In this document: positions 10,991-23,356 of the stretch, one piece after another
How the letters are laid out: every line of letters begins with the position of its first letter
How positions within the stretch are numbered: the stretch's first letter is position 1
Assembly: GCF_014898815.1 (NCBI RefSeq)
Contig: NW_026515406.1
Location: 2,108,001 to 2,172,000 of the forward strand
Length of the DNA: 64,000 nucleotides
Direction of reading: 5' to 3'
Source: Panonychus citri
Lineage: Eukaryota > Arthropoda > Arachnida > Trombidiformes > Tetranychidae
The notes under the pieces: model-generated
The model's input: only the letters and a program-made list of their open reading frames with translations
Database searches by the model: none
Told to the model about the DNA's origin: nothing
Translations under genes and position numbers: made by a program

Positions 10991-11323
10991 TTATTCAACA
11001 AACTGATCGAGATAATTTTGAAACATAGCATACATAAACAGAGAAACTTCAAGATCAAAATCGATTTCACTAAGGTGCGAATTTTCCATGAAACAATAGA
11101 CATAAAAAATGTAATCACTTATGTTAAAAATATTCCACAAAAAAGGATAGTCTTCTCTATCTAATACTCTGAACTCATCTGCTACATAACATAAGCTGAT
11201 TCTCCACCATACACGGTCACAGACTATATTCCCAAAGACATCAACTCCTTGAGAATGGAAAAATTGGTAGTCTCGAATAAGCACAAACCATAAAGCAGCA
11301 AAATAGGTGTAAGTGTTTCTAGT
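10991..11323 (-). CDS. Helitron-block small protein family, member 2 (terminal exon)
   Basis: A phase-0 exon beginning after a CCATTACTTAG acceptor at 11,324 and open for 110 codons. Family signature: WFVLIRDYQFFHSQGVD near the start, FLWNIFNISDYI in the middle, SEIDFDLEV followed by LFMYAMFQNYL at the end. Any 5' exon must lie in or beyond the satellite array, which begins about 70 bp upstream; no ATG is present in the immediate upstream sequence. That makes this either the last exon of a gene with a very long satellite-filled intron or an orphan exon. Function unknown. Confidence 0.5.
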   Translation of the reverse strand, partial: TRNTYTYFAALWFVLIRDYQFFHSQGVDVFGNIVCDRVWWRISLCYVADEFRVLDREDYPFLWNIFNISDYIFYVYCFMENSHLSEIDFDLEVSLFMYAMFQNYLDQFVE

Positions 11324-11394
11324 CTAAGTAATGGAATAGAGAGGAATAAGTTGTAATATTCACTTTTGTAGAATTAAATGATCGATCCAATTGT

Positions 11395-14300
11395 TGATAC
11401 GTTTTAATTGTAAAAAATTAATTTTCAATCAAAAAATAGATCAAGTTTAAGATAATGGGAAGGAAATTTTAGGAATGTTTCAATAGTTATCAAGTTATCA
11501 GTATAGATTGAGAAGGTTAAATAACGTCGGTCTATTGTTTTAAAATGTTAATATATATTGGCTTAATTATGCTAACGATTTGAGAGAAAAAAATTAATTT
11601 TCAACAAATTAATTGGTAAAGTTTATGATAATGGAAGGAGAATTTTGGAATGTTATTATATGTTTTTCTGACTAATTAAATTATTGAATCTGCCAATATA
11701 CATATCATGAGTGACAGATCAATAGTTATCAAGTTATCACTGATTTTATGTATTTAGGCGGGAATGAGGTAAATTCATGTTCTACGTTGATTGAAGTTAA
11801 ACTATCAACTTTTGTTGAAAGTGATTGGGTAGATTGAGAAGGTTAAATAACGTCGGTCTATTGTTTTAAAATGTTAATATATATTGGCTTAATTATGCTA
11901 ACGATTTGAGAGGAAAAATTAATTTTCAACAAATTAATTGGTAAAGTTTATGATAATGGAAGGAGAATTTTGGAATGTTATATATGTTTTTCTGACTAAT
12001 TAAATTACGCTGAATCTGCGTATATACATATCATGAGTGACAGATCAATAGTTATCAAGTTATCACTGATTTTTATGTATTTAGGCGGAATGAGGTAAAT
12101 TCATGTTCTACGTTGATTGAAGTTAAACTATCAACTTTTGTTGAATCAAAAGTGATTGGGTAGATTGAGAAGGTTAAATAACGTCGGTCTATTGTTTTAA
12201 AATGTTAATATATATTTAATTATGCTAACGATTTGAGAGAAAAATTAATTTTCAACAAATTAATTGGTAAAGTTTATGATAATGGAAGGAGAATTTTGGA
12301 ATGTTATTATATGTTTTTCTGACTAATTAAATTACGCTGAATCTGCCAATATACATATCATGAGTGACAGATCAATAGTTATCAAGTTATCACTGATTTT
12401 ATGTATTTAGGCGGGAATGAGGTAAATTCATGTTCTACGTTGATTGAAGTTAAACTATCAACTTTTGTTGAATCAAAAGTGATTGGGTAGATTGAGAAGG
12501 TTAAATAACGTCGGTCTATTGTTTTAAAATGTTAATATATATTGGCTTAATTATGCTAACGATTTGAGAGAAAAAAATTAATTTTCAACAAATTAATTGG
12601 TAAAGTTTATGATAATGGGAAGGAGAATTTTGGAATGTTATTATATGTTTTTCTGACTAATTAAATTACGCTGAATCTGCCAATATACATATCATGAGTG
12701 ACAGATCAATAGTTATCAAGTTATCACTGATTTTTATGTATTTAGGCGGGAATGAGGTAAATTCATGTTCTACGTTGATTGAAGTTAAACTATCAACTTT
12801 TGTTGAATCAAAAGTGATTGGGTAGATTGAGAAGGTTAAATAACGTCGGTCTATTGTTTTAAAATGTTAATATATATTGGCTTAATTATGCTAACGATTT
12901 GAGAGAAAAAAATTAATTTTCAACAAATTAATTGGTAAAGTTTATGATAATGGGAAGGAGAATTTTGGAATGTTATTATATGTTTTTCTGACTAATTAAA
13001 TTACGCTGAATCTGCGTATATACATATCATGAGGACAGATCAATAGTTATCAAGTTATCACTGATTTTTATGTATTTAGGCGGGAATGAGGTAAATTCAT
13101 GTTCTACGTTGATTGAAGTTAAACTATCAACTTTTGTTGAATCAAAAGTGATTGGGTAGATTGAGAAGGTTAAATAACGTCGGTCTATTGTTTTAAAATG
13201 TTAATATATATTGGCTTAATTATGCTAACGATTTGAGAGAAAAAAATTAATTTTCAACAAATTAATTGGTAAAGTTTATGATAATGGAAGGAGAATTTTG
13301 AATGTTATTATATGTTTTCTGACTAATTAAATTACGCTGAATCTGTATATATACATATCATGGTGACAGATCAATAGTTATCAAGTTATCACTGATTTTA
13401 TGTATTTAGGCGGGAATGAGGTAAATTCATGTTCTACGTTGATTGAAGTTAAACTATCAACTTTTGTTGAATCAAAAGTGATTGGGTAGATTAGGTTAAA
13501 TAACGTCGGTCTATTGTTTTAAAATGTTAATATATATTGGCTTAATTATGCTAACGATTTGAGAGAAAAAAATTAATTTTCAACAAATTAATTGGTAAAG
13601 TTTATGATAATGGGAAGGAGAATTTTGGAATGTTATTATATGTTTTTCTGACTAATTAAATTACGCTGAATCTGCCAATATATATCATGAGTGACAGATC
13701 AATAGTTATCAAGTTATCACTGATTTTATGTATTTAGGCGGAATGAGGTAAATTCATGTTCTACGTTGATTGAAGTTAAACTATCAACTTTTGTTGAATC
13801 AAAAGTGATTGGGTAGATTGAGAAGGTTAAATAACGTCGGTCTATTGTTTTAAAATGTTAATATATATTGGCTTAATTATGCTAACGATTTGAGAGAAAA
13901 AATTAATTTTCAACAAATTAATTGGTAAAGTTTATGATAATGGAAGGAGAATTTTGGAATGTTATTATATGTTTTCTGACTAATTAAATTACGCTGAATC
14001 TGCCAATATACATATCATGAGTGACAGATCAATAGTTATCAAGTTATCACTGATTTTTATGTATTTAGGCGGAATGAGGTAAATTCATGTTCTACGTTGA
14101 TTGAAGTTAAACTATCAACTTTTGTTGAATCAAAAGTGATTGGGTAGATTGAAGGTTAAATAACGTCGGTCTATTGTTTTAAAATGTTAATATATATTTT
14201 AATTATGCTAACGATTTGAGAGAAAAAAATTAATTTTCAACAAATTAATTGGTAAAGTTTATGATAATGGGAAGGAGAATTTTGGAATGTTATTATATGT

Positions 14301-17249
14301 TTTTCTGACTAATTAAATTACGCTGAATCTGCCAATATACATATCATGAGTGACAGATCAATAGTTATCAAGTTATCACTGATTTTTATGTATTTAGGCG
14401 GGAATGAGGTAAATTCATGTTCTACGTTGATTGAAGTTAAACTATCAACTTTTGTTGAATCAAAAGTGATTGGGTAGATTGAGAAGGTTAAATAACGTCG
14501 GTCTATTGTTTTAAAATGTTAATATATATTGGCTTAATTATGCTAACGATTTGAGAGAAAAAAATTAATTTTCAACAAATTAATTGGTAAAGTTTATGAT
14601 AATGGAGAATTTTGGAATGTTATTATATTTTTCTGACTAATTAAATTACGCTGAATCTGCCAATATACATATCATGAGTGACAGATCAATAGTTATCAAG
14701 TTATCACTGATTTTATGTATTTAGGCGGGAATGAGGTAAATTCATGTTCTACGTTGATTGAAGTTAAACTATCAACTTTTGTTGAATCAAAAGTGATTGG
14801 GTAGATTGAGAAGGTTAAATAACGTCGGTCTATTGTTTTAAAATGTTAATATATATTGCTTAATTATGCTAACGATTTGAGAGAAAAAAATTAATTTTCA
14901 ACAAATTAATTGGTAAAGTTTATGATAATGGGAAGGAGAATTTTGGAATGTTATTATATGTTTTTCTGACTAATTAAATTACGCTGAATCTGCCAATATA
15001 CATATCATGAGTGACAGATCAATAGTTATCAAGTTATCACTGATTTTTATGTATTTAGGCGGGAATGAGGTAAATTCATGTTCTACGTTGATTGAAGTTA
15101 AACTATCAACTTTTGTTGAATCAAAAGTGATTGGGTAGATTGAGAAGGTTAAATAACGTCGGTCTATTGTTTTAAAATGTTAATATATATTGGCTTAATT
15201 ATGCTAACGATTTGAGAGAAAAATTAATTTTCAACAAATTAATTGGTAAAGTTTATGATAATGGAAGGAGAATTTTGGAATGTTATTATATGTTTTCTGA
15301 CTAATTAAATTACGCTGAATCTGCCAATATACATATCATGAGTGACAGATCAATAGTTATCAAGTTATCACTGATTTTTATGTATTTAGGCGGGAATGAG
15401 GTAAATTCATGTTCTACGTTGATTGAAGTTAAACTATCAACTTGTTGAATCAAAAGTGATTGGGTAGATTGAGAAGGTTAAATAAGTCTATTGTTTTAAA
15501 ATGTTAATATATATTGGCTTAATTATGCTAACGATTTGAGAGAAAAATTAATTTTCAACAAATTAATTGGTAAAGTTTATGATAATGGAAGGAGAATTTT
15601 GGAATGTTATTATATGTTTTTCTGACTAATTATTACTGAATCTGCCAATATACATATCATGAGTGACAGATCAATAGTTATCAAGTTATCACTGATTTTA
15701 TGTATTTAGGCAGGAATGAGGTAAATTCATGTTCTACGTTGATTGAAGTTAAACTATCAACTTTTGTTGAATCAAAAGTGATTGGGTAGATTGAGAAGGT
15801 TAAATAACGTCGGTCTATTGTTTTAAAATGTTAATATATATTGGCTTAATTATGCTAACGATTTGAGAGAAAAAATTAATTTTCAACAAATTAATTAAAA
15901 GTTTATGATAATGGAAGGAGAATTTTGGAATGTTATTATATGTTTTCTGACTAATTAAATTACGCTGAATCTGCCAATATACATATCATGAGTGACAGAT
16001 CAATAGTTATCAAGTTATCATGATTTTTATGTATTTAGGCGGGAATGAGGTAAATTCATGTTCTACGTTGATTGAAGTTAAACTATCAACTTTTGTTGAA
16101 TCAAAAGTGATTGGGTAGATTGAGAAGGTTAAATAACGTCGGTCTATTGTTTTAAAATAATATATATTGGCTTAATTATGCTAACGATTTGAGAGAAAAA
16201 TTAATTTTCAACAAATTAATTGGTAAAGTTTATGATAATGGGAAGGAGAATTTTGGAATGTTATTATATGTTTTTCTGACTAATTAAATTACGCTGAATC
16301 TGCGTATATACATATCATGAGTGACAGATCAATAGTTATCAAGTTATCACTGATTTTTATGTATTTAGGCGGAATGAGGTAAATTCATGTTCTACGTTGA
16401 TTGAAGTTAAACTATCAACTTTTTGAATCAAAAGTGATTGGGTAGATTGAGAAGGTTAAATAACGTCGGTCTATTGTTTTAAAATGTTAATATATATTGG
16501 CTTAATTATGCTAACGATTTGAGAGAAAAATTAATTTTCAACAAATTAATTGGTAAAGTTTATGATAATGGGAAGGAGAATTTTGGAATGTTATATGTTT
16601 TCTGACTAATTAAATTACGCTGAATCTGCCAATATACATATCATGAGTGACAGATCAATAGTTATCAAGTTATCACTGATTTTATGTATTTAGGCGGGAA
16701 TGAGGTAAATTCATGTTCTACGTTGATTGAAGTTAAACTATCAACTTTTGTTGAATCAAAAGTGATTGGGTAGATTGAGAAGGTTAAATAACGTCGGTCT
16801 ATTGTTTTAAAATGTTAATATATATTGGCTTAATTATGCTAACGATTTGAGAGAAAAAAATTAATTTTCAACAAATTAATTGGTAAAGTTTATGATAATG
16901 GGAAGGAGAATTTTGGAATGTTATTATATGTTTTTCTGACTAATTAAATTACGCTGAATCTGCGTATATACATATCATGAGTGACAGATCAATAGTTATC
17001 AAGTTATCACTGATTTTTATGTATTTAGGCGGGAATGAGGTAAATTCATGTTCTACGTTGATTGAAGTTAAACTATCAACTTTTGTTGAATCAAAAGTGA
17101 TTGGGTAGATTGAGAAGGTTAAATAACGTCGGTCTATTGTTTTAAAATGTTAATATATATTGGCTTAATTATGCTAACGATTTGAGAGAAAAAAATTAAT
17201 TTTCAACAAATTAATTGGTAAAGTTTATGATAATGGGAAGGAAATTTTG
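11395..17249. repeat. Satellite array 1, ~331-bp unit, about 17-18 copies
   Basis: Head-to-tail units of about 326-335 bp; successive ACGTCGGTCTATTG landmarks fall at about 11,522, 11,851, 12,182, 12,509, 12,844, 13,178 and 13,504. The first unit is degenerate (11,395-11,515). Units differ mainly by deletions of 1-20 bases, with few substitutions. The array ends within a unit at AATGGGAAGGAAATTTTG, 12 bp from the stop codon of member 3. No coding frame runs through the units. Confidence 0.97.
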
Positions 17250-17261
17250 TTATAAATATCA

Positions 17262-17582
17262 TTAATATTGTCTTTCTTGATATTCAAAAACAATTTCAAA
17301 TACAGTGCTATTTATTTCTCTGTCAATACGCGCTCCGTCATCAGTTCTCGTGTCATAGCATCCACGTAAATACGAACCCACTAATCCAATATTCCAATAA
17401 CATTCCCCTTTATCATAAGAGATCACACCCTGAGAAATTACCTCCATGGAAAATATAGGGCTTTTGAATTCATGAACAAATAAAATATATCCACCCGGAC
17501 GTGATCCAATGCTGTACAGAAAATCTGCGTCAGCAGCTAACTGTTGCCACTTTCGGATATAAAACAGCAATATTTCAGAATT
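17262..17582 (-). CDS. Helitron-block small protein family, member 3 (terminal exon)
   Basis: A phase-0 exon after a TCTATTTACAG acceptor at 17,583, open for 106 codons to TAA at 17,262. Family features: FYIRKWQQLAADADFLYSIG, a hydrophobic YILFVHEF stretch, SYDKGECYWNIGLVGSYL, and ARIDREINSTVFEIVFEY. It is closest in layout to member 1 (both have VHE(Y/F) and YDKG/FDKG before the YW core). The ATG at 17,603 lies in the intron-like polypyrimidine stretch and is probably not the start. No convincing first exon is seen in the ~390 bp up to the next ORF. The stop abuts the satellite array. Confidence 0.55.
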   Translation of the reverse strand, partial: NSEILLFYIRKWQQLAADADFLYSIGSRPGGYILFVHEFKSPIFSMEVISQGVISYDKGECYWNIGLVGSYLRGCYDTRTDDGARIDREINSTVFEIVFEYQERQY

Positions 17583-17974
17583 CTGTAAATAGAAATGTTG
17601 CATAAAAAACTTGTAGTTTCAAGCAGTTTTTAATGAGGCATTCAGAATAAAAATTTACTTAAAAAAGGTCAGAAAATTTAAAGGATGTTTTATTTAATCA
17701 TTCGAGAAAGATTTCGATTTAACATTTCATTGTGGTAGACGATGTTTTAGAGTTCATAATCGTATCTTGATATCATTGGCTTCTGATAATCTAAGCATTA
17801 AATCTATATTTATTAATAAGAAAAAACTATGATAAGATAATAGATAAATGAAACTTTCGAAAGATTTAAGAGAAAAATAAATCTTATACAAATAAATTTG
17901 AGATAGTCACGTAATCAATATGAATTATAGTATGTGTCCATAATATTGACTATTGCATTTAAAAAATAGTCTTT
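17583..17974. other. Spacer between members 3 and 4
   Basis: AT-rich, presumably intron, UTR or promoter of member 3. I searched for an ATG exon with a phase-0 GT donor and found none that is convincing. Confidence 0.4.
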
Positions 17975-18283
17975 TCAGACGTTTGAATAAGGTGGAATGT
18001 TCTCATTGATTTCTAAGTAAACTTCCATCGGTATATTAACTGTGCGTTGATTTTTTTTAACTGCTTTGTCGATTCGTGAAATTAGCCATCTTAATATTAT
18101 TGTTTTGAATTTAAGCAGTTCAGCTGGTAAATATACAATAGGAATATCAAAAGAAATTGACAAAGTCGGTAAATTAACCGAAAATCCAACCTGATTCATT
18201 TCGAATATTGAATTTCGTTCTAATATAAGTTTAATCAACTCCAAACACTGCGAATATAGCAAATTTTCCAGCCGGAAAGACTC
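17975..18283 (-). CDS. Helitron-block small ORF, divergent family member 4 (terminal exon)
   Basis: A phase-0 exon after a TAGTCCATACAG acceptor at 18,284, open for 102 codons. The start resembles the family (LELIKLILERNSIFEMNQVG aligns with the W..L..D..F....GV block), but the central YWN block is not evident. Instead there are SISFDIPIVYLPAELLKF, ILRWLISRIDKAV and VNIPMEVYLEINENIP. It shares splice phase, size, strand and neighbourhood with the clear members, so I list it as a divergent relative with reduced confidence. It lies 170 bp downstream of the Rep-helicase stop. Function unknown. Confidence 0.42.
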   Translation of the reverse strand, partial: ESFRLENLLYSQCLELIKLILERNSIFEMNQVGFSVNLPTLSISFDIPIVYLPAELLKFKTIILRWLISRIDKAVKKNQRTVNIPMEVYLEINENIPPYSNV

Positions 18284-18452
18284 CTGTATGGACTAAAAAG
18301 TGATTCCCAATTATACTATCAATTTGAAATTATATTAAAAGTATAAGTATAGTAAGAAAATTCAAAAGATGTTGTATTGAACAAAAAAATTAAGTAATGG
18401 TATAAAATATTGGCGCATTCTAGAATGTACTAAAATATGTAATGTATCAAGT

Positions 18453-21400
18453 TTAATTCGATAATATCTCTGTATAAACAATGTTTTTTGTGATGTTACA
18501 TAAAGTTTGAGCTTGTGTTGAACTTTCAATCTTAATTTTTAGATCTCTAGCTTCAGACACTCTGGACAAAGCAACGTATAATTGTCCATGAGAAAAAACA
18601 GGCGCTGGTAAATAAAGGCCAACTTTTGAAAGTGTTTGACCCTGGGATTTGTTAATAGTTACTGCAAAGGCTAACTTAATTGGGAATTGCTTCCGTTTGA
18701 AAGTGAAAGGTAATCGTGTGTCTGATGGTATCAACGTGATTTTCGGTAGAAAAACAATATTACCACAGTTAGCTCCAGTTATAATCTTCAGCTTCAAACT
18801 ACGTTCATACATTGCAATAACACTCAATCTAGTTCCATTTGTTAGTCCATTATCAAGATTCAGATTTCTGAGAAGAATAACAATGGCGCCCTTCTTCAAT
18901 TCAAGTTTGTGAGGAGGTAATCCTGATATTTGTAAATTATCGAGAAATTCTGTTGGATAATTGAAGCTCACATTTAGGTCGTCATCTTCAACAGAGTTAA
19001 CGCTAAAGTAAGTTTTACTCTCGCCACTTAATGTTTTAAGTATTCGTTCATTAATTTCATCACAGTGACAATTTTTTGGACAGAGAATTGCACGTGAAGC
19101 AAAATTAACAGGATCTTTCAGAATTTCATCGACATTTGATCCAAAAATTTCTTTTATCAAATCTGAAGATCTAGGAATCATCAAGTTATTCGGTAGTATA
19201 ACTACATCATTTGTATTTGGGTACGTCCCATCTCCTATATTAATAAGAAAATCACGAAAAGATTGAGAGCTTCTTGAAGCTCTCATGTTATTTGTTAACT
19301 TCATCACTTTGAAATGCTGCCACAAAACTGATTTTTTTATGCAATTGTTAATTGTTTCTACTTTTCCACCATTTACAACTACTGGTAATATTTGCCTGAA
19401 ATCACCACCAAAAACAAAAGTTTTACCACCAAATGGCAATTGGATTTGAGTTAAATCTCTCATCAAGTTATCAACAACACTCAAAGCTCTCGCAGGAATC
19501 ATTGAAGCTTCATCCCATATGAAGAGCTTGGCATTCCTGAGTAAATTTGCTTCATCTGATTGAACTGATATCTTTGAAACAGATGTTTCAAGGAACTTTA
19601 ATGGTAGTCCGAATCGTGAATGTGATGTTCTACCGCCTTTTAGTAAGGTAGCTGCCATTCCAGTCCAAGCCACAGGTATAACCGTTTCATTTAACCCGAT
19701 CATCCAATCAATAAGACAATTATAAATGAATGTTTTACCTGTACCACCTGCACCATCGATGAAAATAAGCCTATCGTAAGCATGGACATCGAAAACAACT
19801 GACTTAACGTAATCGATGATGGTCTTCTGTTCTAAGTTGGCTTGTGATGACGCTTTTTCAGAACTCAAAGTAGCAGCGAGCCTTTCTGGATCCGAATATT
19901 GAGGGTAAATTAATCTTGTACATTCAATACTTGGTAAACCGTAATCTTCAAGCTTTTTTTGGTGAACATCTAGCAGCTGCTGTATGGCTTGTAAAGTTTT
20001 CGCTCTCGAAACTTCATCCGGAAAAGTTCTACGGAAGTCTTCCGATAAAACAGAATAAAAGTTTTCAAATAATTCTTTTGCATTACTTGGACATGAAAAT
20101 ATTAGAATATAAGCAAATGTCTCTCTAATATTTGATGCAAATGCAAAGTTCGATATTTCATCCAGAGTACGATACCATTCAGAATCATCATCTACTAAAC
20201 CTCTTGCTCTGGCCGTTTCCATAAATGTTTCAAATGTAACTCCTTCAAATGTACGAAGATCTTCAAATGATGTAGCCGATTGAACCCTTAATAAAAGTAA
20301 CCTTAATGCATAACGCTCTTGTTGTCTAGGAGAAACAAACTGCAATCGTCCAATTGTCTTACAGTTTCTTTGCCGTGACTGCCATTTCTTGTTGCTCTTA
20401 TCAAACCAATAATGAATCGGCATTTCATGATAAAATATTTGATTTTTTTCCAAACGATTAATTTCGAACCATGCGGTCAACTTGGTTTTTCTCAGTGCAT
20501 CCAAAGTAGCTTCTTCGAGTGCATTATCTTCGGAAAAGGTTACAAAATTTTCATACGGTAGATGAACAGGAAGATCTTCAACTGAATGAGAATTATAATG
20601 AAGTTGAAGAGAGAATAATCTATAAGCAGCTTCAGTTGAACCAACAAAACGAAATTTAAGAAAATTTGCTATTTCATCATAATCGAGACGGTCACCGTTC
20701 TGAGTTATTTGAAAATTAGATTGATCATAACCTTTGAACAAATATTTGTGTAAATACTTGGTCGCTTTTATCGTACAGCAAATTTCCACATTGATGTGAC
20801 AACGAAAATATTTCAAAAGAAAAATATTATAAGGAACAACGAATGAATTATTGACTTCCACAGTTCCATTTCGCAGAAAAGCTGATTGCCCATCGTCTCT
20901 TCTTCGGTAAACTGGAAAGCCTGATGTATCTGTATTTGTTACTTCTTGAAATGGTTTCGGAAAATTTTTTATGCATTTATTATCTTTCATGCATGGGCTG
21001 TTCATATTATATTTACCACACGGACCATGAATCATGTGACTCGTTACCAAGGAATAAAGTAGTGGATCGTGATGAGGGCTGGGAATTTCCGCACAAACAA
21101 CTTTATCGATAATTTCAGGTTCACTTGGAGCATGGGTTTGATTCACCTTTAACAAAACATGCACATGAGGTAGACCTCGCTTTTGGAACTCAATTACATG
21201 AATTAGTGATATAACTGGACCAAAAACTTTTCTTTTCATTATGAGATTTTTCAACTCTTCCACTTTTCCAGCGAAAACTCTTACTACAATATCAGGTCTA
21301 TCTTCTGGTAGTTCATTCGCTGAGATGGATTGCAATATCTCAGGCCATTTTGGGTTACATGTCATTGTTATGAAATAATCAGGTTTTCCAAACTGTCTTA

Positions 21401-23336
21401 CGATTGCCATTGCATCTTGGTATCTAGACAACATATTTCTAGGACTACCGGAAAAAGAGGAAGGCAAAATTTTCATTATACCAGCACGAATCCCTTCTGT
21501 TTCAGCGCGAGAGTTAATCACATCACAGAGTCCTGCGTAAGTTTCAATACGCAACTTTTCTTGATTTCTTCTTATCCAATCTAACCTCGAACTTTCATGA
21601 CGACAATAATAATCAACGATTATTTGCTGTGTTAGTTTGCCAGAATGTAAAACAGCATTGAACCAATCAGATCTTTCGAAGAGTCTTGAGCAATTGAATT
21701 CTCGGATAGTTACTTTATTTCTAACCGATGTAGCCCTACTTTCATTGTGAAACATACCAGTCTTCCATCCATGTTCTCCATTAGGCCATAATAATGGATA
21801 AGCGAGAGGGTCTAAATGTGGACTCAAATATGAAATATGATTACAGCCGTTTGACGTTTTAGGATAAACTCGTAAACTTCTATTACTTGGTGGTACACCA
21901 TCAGTTGTCTCGAATATTGCAGCCACATCATAGGAGGATGGAATATTTTCTCTTCGATTGTCTCCGTTTTCACGGTCAAAAAACTCAAAACCAAAATCAT
22001 CTAAGTCTTTACCTTGCATTCTTGCAGTCATGGTTCTTACTTCATTTAAATGACGATATACCAGCGCATAAGGATTATTAGATGATAAATAGTTGTGAAT
22101 CGTTTCGAGAATTAAAGGCCGTAATACTGAGTTTGCACGATGATGCATCCGAATGTTGTTTGCCTGCTCTGTGTCGAGAAAAAATAACTGTCCACCCATA
22201 TTGGTACACTGTAAGCTGCTAATAAGATGATAAGTTTCACCTGAAATTTTGAAGAGGTAATTACCACGACCAGCAGGTTTCTCGATTGAAGCACCGAAAG
22301 TTACAAACGAAAATGATGAGTTATATCTACGTATATTGGTCCTAAAATGATGTGAATTAGGATCTGTACCGTTTAAAAGATTCTTCAGTACTGATGGATA
22401 TATTGTTCTTTTTACATCTATTTTACCACTTTGACAACACTGCGTCATATTACCTTTACATTCGTAGGGAAAAAGTTTGGCTCTACAATAGCTACACTGG
22501 CTATTATCACATCCTAATTTGGAATGCAGCTCGTCATGGATGTTGCTACAAAAGGCAATGTTTTGTGTGATCCGACGAATTAAATTATCTTGATTATTAG
22601 ATTGATTATCCCTTCTCCTAGAGGTACGTGATCTTTGTCTATAATATAATGTTCTTCTCACTGGAGGGCCTCTAGGTCTTCCTCGTCTAGGAGAATTCTG
22701 AAATAGACATTAGTGTTTATATATTTGAAAAAATTTATCGTTGAAATTAGGTTGAGTTGTTTTTATGAATCCAAATTTAAAAATATTTTTTATTGACAAT
22801 CAACAAATATACTATTTATAGTAGCTTAAATCAAGTTTTCATCAGCATTGTTAATTCTCACCAATTTATTGAAGATAATATGCATACTAATTCCGTAACT
22901 CTTCATCTCTATATCCATATATGGAATAGTGACTCTGTAAACTTGAATTCGAGAAGTCAAGACTACTTTTGAGTTATTTACAGATTTTTGCTGGATCTCT
23001 AAAGCGGAAAGTTGCATTATAATCGTCGAGCAAAAGCTTGAAAGCATAAATGTCTATTTTTTTATCCGGAAATTTGTTGAAAAATTCAACGAATAAAACC
23101 CATTGCTTTTTAGCTTTTTCCAAATATTTCAATGCTTTACAAACATTCATCTGTGCGGTCGAATAATACATGTGATAGAGTTTGTACAAACAATAAAACT
23201 CTAATGATGAATAAAGTTCAGCAACCTGTTTTCGCTTGTTTTTTATCGTCAAAGGAGAGGGTTTTTTCTCTAATAGTTGGAACTTATGTTTACGTGCGCG
23301 AGCCATTAACATATACTTCCGCAAGGTTGAATGCAT
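18453..23336 (-). CDS. Helitron Rep-helicase (RepHel), three-exon model
   Basis: The main exon (22,697-18,453) is one uninterrupted frame of 1,414 codons. Numbering from the GTG at 22,661: Cys-rich zinc region at 50-76; Rep domain with YFITMTCNPKW (429-439), the HUH motif GLPHVHVLL (497-505) and the paired tyrosines Y636/Y640 in KYLHKYLFKGYD. The PIF1-type SF1B helicase has Walker A GAGGTGKT (970-977), Walker B FIWDEASM (1047-1054), GGDFRQILP (1085-1093), NKSQGQTL (1337-1344) and YVALSRV (1362-1368). No endonuclease or RPA domain is present. The exon opens with an AT-hook-like RRGRPRGPP after a CTATTTCAG acceptor. Upstream, exon 2 (22,941-22,862, donor GTGAGA) and exon 1 (23,336-22,982, ATG, donor GTAAAT) join in matching phases, giving about 1,559 residues; the 40-nt first intron is unusually short. 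The protein would nick and replicate the element by rolling circle. Confidence 0.9.
22982..23336 (-). CDS. Proposed first exon of the RepHel gene (or a separate small gene)
   Basis: 118 codons from a true ATG at 23,336; a basic, helix-rich sequence with no recognised domain (STLRKYMLMARARKHK at the start, DKKIDIYAFKLLLDDY near the end). Without splicing it would stop 2 codons past the donor. With the phase-1 donor GTAAAT it continues into exon 2 and then, in phase 0, into RepHel. The ATG directly follows TCTGTAG, so a further 5' exon is possible. Satellite array 2 begins only about 20 bp upstream. If not part of RepHel it is an unknown 120-residue protein. Confidence 0.45.
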
Positions 23337-23356
23337 CTACAGAAAGATGAAATGTT

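Noticed and set aside
18649..22081. Plus-strand open frames of 60-87 codons within the Helitron gene
   Set aside because: They are antisense shadows of the RepHel coding sequence.
17250..23356. Simple insertion of the RepHel segment into one continuous satellite array
   Set aside because: The array ends on the two sides are at different positions of the unit and overlap by roughly 100 bp of unit sequence, with no target-site duplication.
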